DNA from: Raphanus sativus
Lineage: Eukaryota; Streptophyta; Magnoliopsida; Brassicales; Brassicaceae
Reading direction: 5' to 3'
DNA: 64,000 bases
NCBI RefSeq assembly: GCF_000801105.2
Contig: NC_079516.1
Location: 21,303,043 to 21,367,042 of the forward strand
Below the pieces are notes generated by a model that did no database searches, was not told the origin of the DNA, and saw only the letters and a list, made by a program, of their open reading frames with translations. This document shows positions 61,267-64,000 of the stretch, piece by piece. The stretch's first letter is position 1. Each line of letters starts with the position of its first letter. A program made the position numbers and the translations under genes.

Positions 61267-61297
61267 GTATCATCTATATATTCTATTTATGTCTAGA

Positions 61298-61442
61298 TTT
61301 TTTTTTTTTTTTTTTTTTAAAAGAATTTTAAATTTTATTCAAATAAAAAAAAACCTGTTTACAGAGTCAACTGCTTCATTTTCTAAGCACAAGATAGAAA
61401 ACTTAACTCAAAACAGAAAGCTTTAAACAAAAGAAAACAAGC
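61298..61442 (-). mobile_element. LINE 3' UTR and poly-A tail
   Basis: T21 at 61298-61318 is the poly-A tail on the minus strand, followed by an AT-rich 3' UTR up to the stop codon at 61443. The target duplication cannot be checked because the 5' end is outside. Confidence 0.85.
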
Positions 61443-64000
61443 TTAATTTCTACTAAACCAAACTTCCATAGCTTTATCGTACTTCCCTCCCGGTCTCTTT
61501 CTCAAAATAGTAATCCTATTCCGCACCATTTTATCAAGCCTACTCTTCATACAACTTGCTGATTGAGAGTCTTCTCCAACTCTCCTCCTATTCCTCTCAT
61601 GCCAGATTGCATATATCACCACTTGAAAGCCATATCTAAACAAGAAAGTCGGAATTTTCTCGCTTAGACCGGTAACCAGGACCTGAATCACCTGCGACCA
61701 TTGATAAAGGCTCCTATGACCCGCAAGTTTCCCCATGATGCCTTTCCAAACTTCTCTTGAGTAATCACAATCAAAGAACAAATGGTCTCTGGTTTCCATA
61801 GCCGTTCTACAAAGCCAGCAAGTAGTTACAGCTTGAGGATTCCATTTGACTATCCTATCACCCGTGGCTAGCCTGTTATGAATCGCAAGCCAGGTAATAA
61901 AAGAGAATTTTGGAGTAGCTTCTCGAAACCAAATACCTTTAGCCCATATCACTTTTGGAGACTGAACTCTTGTGATGTTCCACGTCTGCGAAGTAGAGAA
62001 AACTGGTTTGAAATCTCCATTTTCTCGCTTCCACAACCAAGTATCTTCCTGATGGTTAAGCCCTTGACTTCTCAGACAAAGAATCTCCTTCTCAATTTGT
62101 TGAAAGATTTGAAATCTGTGTCTTCTTGCTCTGTAAGTCTGAATAACTCTTTCCACTGTCGAGTTTATAGGAATACCCATGATTAGACAACCTCTCACAC
62201 CTGTTATCTCAATCAAACTTCCCAGTGGAGACCATCTTTCAAACCAAAAAGATGTATCAGAGCCGCTATTTACCTCCACTCTAGTTAACTGCGAAGCTAC
62301 ATATCTTAGACGAAGAAGTTTCTTCCATATCCATGACCCAGAGCTACTCTTCTCACTTATACTCCAAAACGATCCTTTCCTTATGAGGTATTTCCAAATC
62401 CACTTCACCCATAGAGAATTTCTCGCAGACAGTAAGCGCCAAATAAGCTTCAAGTAAGTAACTCTGTTAACCTCAGATAGGTTTTTCAAACCAAGTTCAC
62501 CCTCTTCTCTTGGTTTACAAACATCTATCCAAGCTATTTTTGCTTTATGAGTCGACAGAGATGGTCCCGACCAGAGGAATGCCGAGCATATGATGTTAAT
62601 TTCCTGAACACACATCTTCGGAAGGCTAAAAGCCGACATCCAGAAATTGGTTATGCTATAGATAACCGAACCAATTAGCTGGAGACGACCAGCAAAAGTG
62701 AGATGTCTTGCAGTCCACGATGAGATCCGAGTTCTGATTCTAGAGATGAGAGGGCTATAATCTCTTACAGTCATTTTCTTTGTTAGCAAAGGGAGACCAA
62801 GATATCTTACCGGTAGAGAGCCAGCTTCAAACGGGAATTGATCTAGAATCGCAACACTATCATCTGCTTTAACCCCAGCCAGAAATAATGTTGATTTCTC
62901 CAGACTGATATTAAGCCCTGACATCTTAGAGAACTCTTGAAACACCTCCAGGATTCCTTCAATAGATTTTTTCTTCCCATCAGAAAATACAATTACATCA
63001 TCAGCGAAGCAGATGTGAGTCAGCTTCAACCCTTCACAGTAAGGATGATACCCTACTCTGTTCTCAGCTGCAGATTTATCGAGAAGCTTTGATAAGACTT
63101 GCATACATATAACGAACAAATAGGGTGATAACGCACATCCTTGGCGAAGCCCTCTCTTGCTGTTGAAATACCCTGCCAATTCACCATTGATCTGAATAGA
63201 AAAGGATGCCAACTCGATACACTTTTTGATCCAGATAATGAATTTCTCAGGAAAATTCAAAGCTTCTAATACTGACAACAGAAAGGACCACTGCACCGAA
63301 TCGAAGGCCTTTGAAATATCAATCTTGACTGCGCATCTTTCAGTTACTGATTCTTTGTGATAACTCTTTACCAGTTCCGAAGCAAGCAGGACGTTTTCCA
63401 TTAACAGCCTGTCCTTGACAAAGGCTGACTGACTCAGAGAAACAAACAGAGGAAGCAGCTTCTTCATTCGATTTGCCAATATCTTCGAAATGACTTTATA
63501 TAAAACATTACAACACGAGATCGGCCTGTAGTCCTTCATACAGCTAGCTTCGTTCGTCTTTGGTATCAGAGCCAGAATGGTGGAATTTATTCCTTTTGGC
63601 AAAAACCCCTTGTCAAAGAAAGATTGAACCGCCGATACAAAATCATTACCAGTGATTGACCAAGTTGCTCGAAAGAACTCACTTGTGTAACCGTCTGGAC
63701 CTGGTGATTTGTCTGCTGCCATAGCAAATAGAGTCTTCCTCACTTCCTCCCTCGTAACAACTTCCATCAACATACTTCTATCCTCCCCAGTGCATTCATA
63801 GTTCAATAGAGACTTCAACTCTTCAATACTCACTCCTTTATAATCTGTCGGAACATGAGTTAAAAAATTAAAGAAATGCTCCACTGCTTCCTTCTTAATA
63901 TCCTCTTGATTATCTGCAACCGATCCATCAGACCTCTTTATCTCTCTGATTGCATTTCGAACTTCTCTAACTTTAGCTGCTCTGTGGAAACTCTTGTTAT
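61443..64000 (-). CDS. LINE ORF2 (reverse transcriptase, zf-RVT), partial
   Basis: The frame is open from the right edge to TAG/TAA at 61443 (852 codons), with no stop or shift. Coding continues upstream of 63884 to 64000, so the start and the endonuclease domain are outside. Reading from 63884, residue 59 on gives DKSPGPDGYTSEFF, 111 on NEASCMKDYRPISCCN, 189 on DISKAFDSVQWSF and 245 on GLRQGCALSPYL. FADD at 293-296 (62997-63008) is the catalytic aspartate pair. The last 200 residues hold the zf-RVT block (FITWLAIHNRLATGDRI, then CWLCRTAMETRDHLFFDC). This is a plant L1-type LINE, copying itself into genomic nicks. The intact frame and clean poly-A tail imply a young insertion, in contrast to the decayed relative at 11440-14187. 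Confidence 0.95.
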   Translation of the reverse strand, partial: NKSFHRAAKVREVRNAIREIKRSDGSVADNQEDIKKEAVEHFFNFLTHVPTDYKGVSIEELKSLLNYECTGEDRSMLMEVVTREEVRKTLFAMAADKSPGPDGYTSEFFRATWSITGNDFVSAVQSFFDKGFLPKGINSTILALIPKTNEASCMKDYRPISCCNVLYKVISKILANRMKKLLPLFVSLSQSAFVKDRLLMENVLLASELVKSYHKESVTERCAVKIDISKAFDSVQWSFLLSVLEALNFPEKFIIWIKKCIELASFSIQINGELAGYFNSKRGLRQGCALSPYLFVICMQVLSKLLDKSAAENRVGYHPYCEGLKLTHICFADDVIVFSDGKKKSIEGILEVFQEFSKMSGLNISLEKSTLFLAGVKADDSVAILDQFPFEAGSLPVRYLGLPLLTKKMTVRDYSPLISRIRTRISSWTARHLTFAGRLQLIGSVIYSITNFWMSAFSLPKMCVQEINIICSAFLWSGPSLSTHKAKIAWIDVCKPREEGELGLKNLSEVNRVTYLKLIWRLLSARNSLWVKWIWKYLIRKGSFWSISEKSSSGSWIWKKLLRLRYVASQLTRVEVNSGSDTSFWFERWSPLGSLIEITGVRGCLIMGIPINSTVERVIQTYRARRHRFQIFQQIEKEILCLRSQGLNHQEDTWLWKRENGDFKPVFSTSQTWNITRVQSPKVIWAKGIWFREATPKFSFITWLAIHNRLATGDRIVKWNPQAVTTCWLCRTAMETRDHLFFDCDYSREVWKGIMGKLAGHRSLYQWSQVIQVLVTGLSEKIPTFLFRYGFQVVIYAIWHERNRRRVGEDSQSASCMKSRLDKMVRNRITILRKRPGGKYDKAMEVWFSRN

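Overview
The window looks like gene-poor, transposon-rich nuclear DNA of a Brassicaceae plant. It is strongly AT-rich, has spliced genes with GT-AG introns, and carries LINE, LTR, Helitron, hAT, Mutator-like, Harbinger and Stowaway elements. Its recognisable genes match an Arabidopsis chromosome 5 neighbourhood that I know from memory: MCM6 (At5g44635), TPS11 (At5g44630) and MAP18/PCAP2 (At5g44610). The same order is seen here from left to right. No RNA gene or CRISPR array was seen.

Layout. 1-5.3 kb: end of a Ty3-like LTR retrotransposon on the minus strand, a (TC)41 microsatellite, direct repeats, a terminal-inverted-repeat (TIR) element and a Helitron 5' end. 5.3-10.9 kb: first copy of a duplicated block, holding the MCM6 3' end (+, broken) and a terpene synthase (-, frameshifted in exon 1). 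11-14.2 kb: decayed LINE split by a 1.27-kb insertion. 14.3-26.3 kb: tandem array of about five 1.64-kb units, each made of two diverged halves, interrupted by a 2.78-kb Helitron and by Mutator-like MITEs. 26.4-37.6 kb: second copy of the block, with a longer MCM6 pseudogene, an intact seven-exon terpene synthase gene (557 codons), two abutting Helitrons and another Mutator-like element. 39-44 kb: minisatellite-bearing, probably non-autonomous LTR element and a copia remnant. 45.3-47.7 kb: Stowaway MITE and a MAP18/PCAP2 gene. 48-57 kb: retroelement-like debris, two plus-strand Helitrons (one carrying gene fragments), a foldback Mutator-like element and a hAT element with a captured gene fragment. 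57.2-61.3 kb: pectin methylesterase/invertase inhibitor gene, F-box gene with a frameshift, and the first exon of an LYR-motif gene. 61.3-64 kb: LINE ORF2, minus strand, running off the right edge.

How it fits together. The genes that look usable are the second terpene synthase copy, MAP18 and possibly the inhibitor gene. The direct duplication of MCM6-3'/TPS, and of the tandem-array units, supplies paralogous 'empty sites'. These define both ends of several transposons to the base and order the insertions in time: array, then Helitron, then nested elements; block duplication, then separate MITE insertions in each copy. In Arabidopsis a cytochrome P450 gene (CYP706A3) lies between TPS11 and MAP18; none is visible here in the 14 kb between them, which is filled with transposons.
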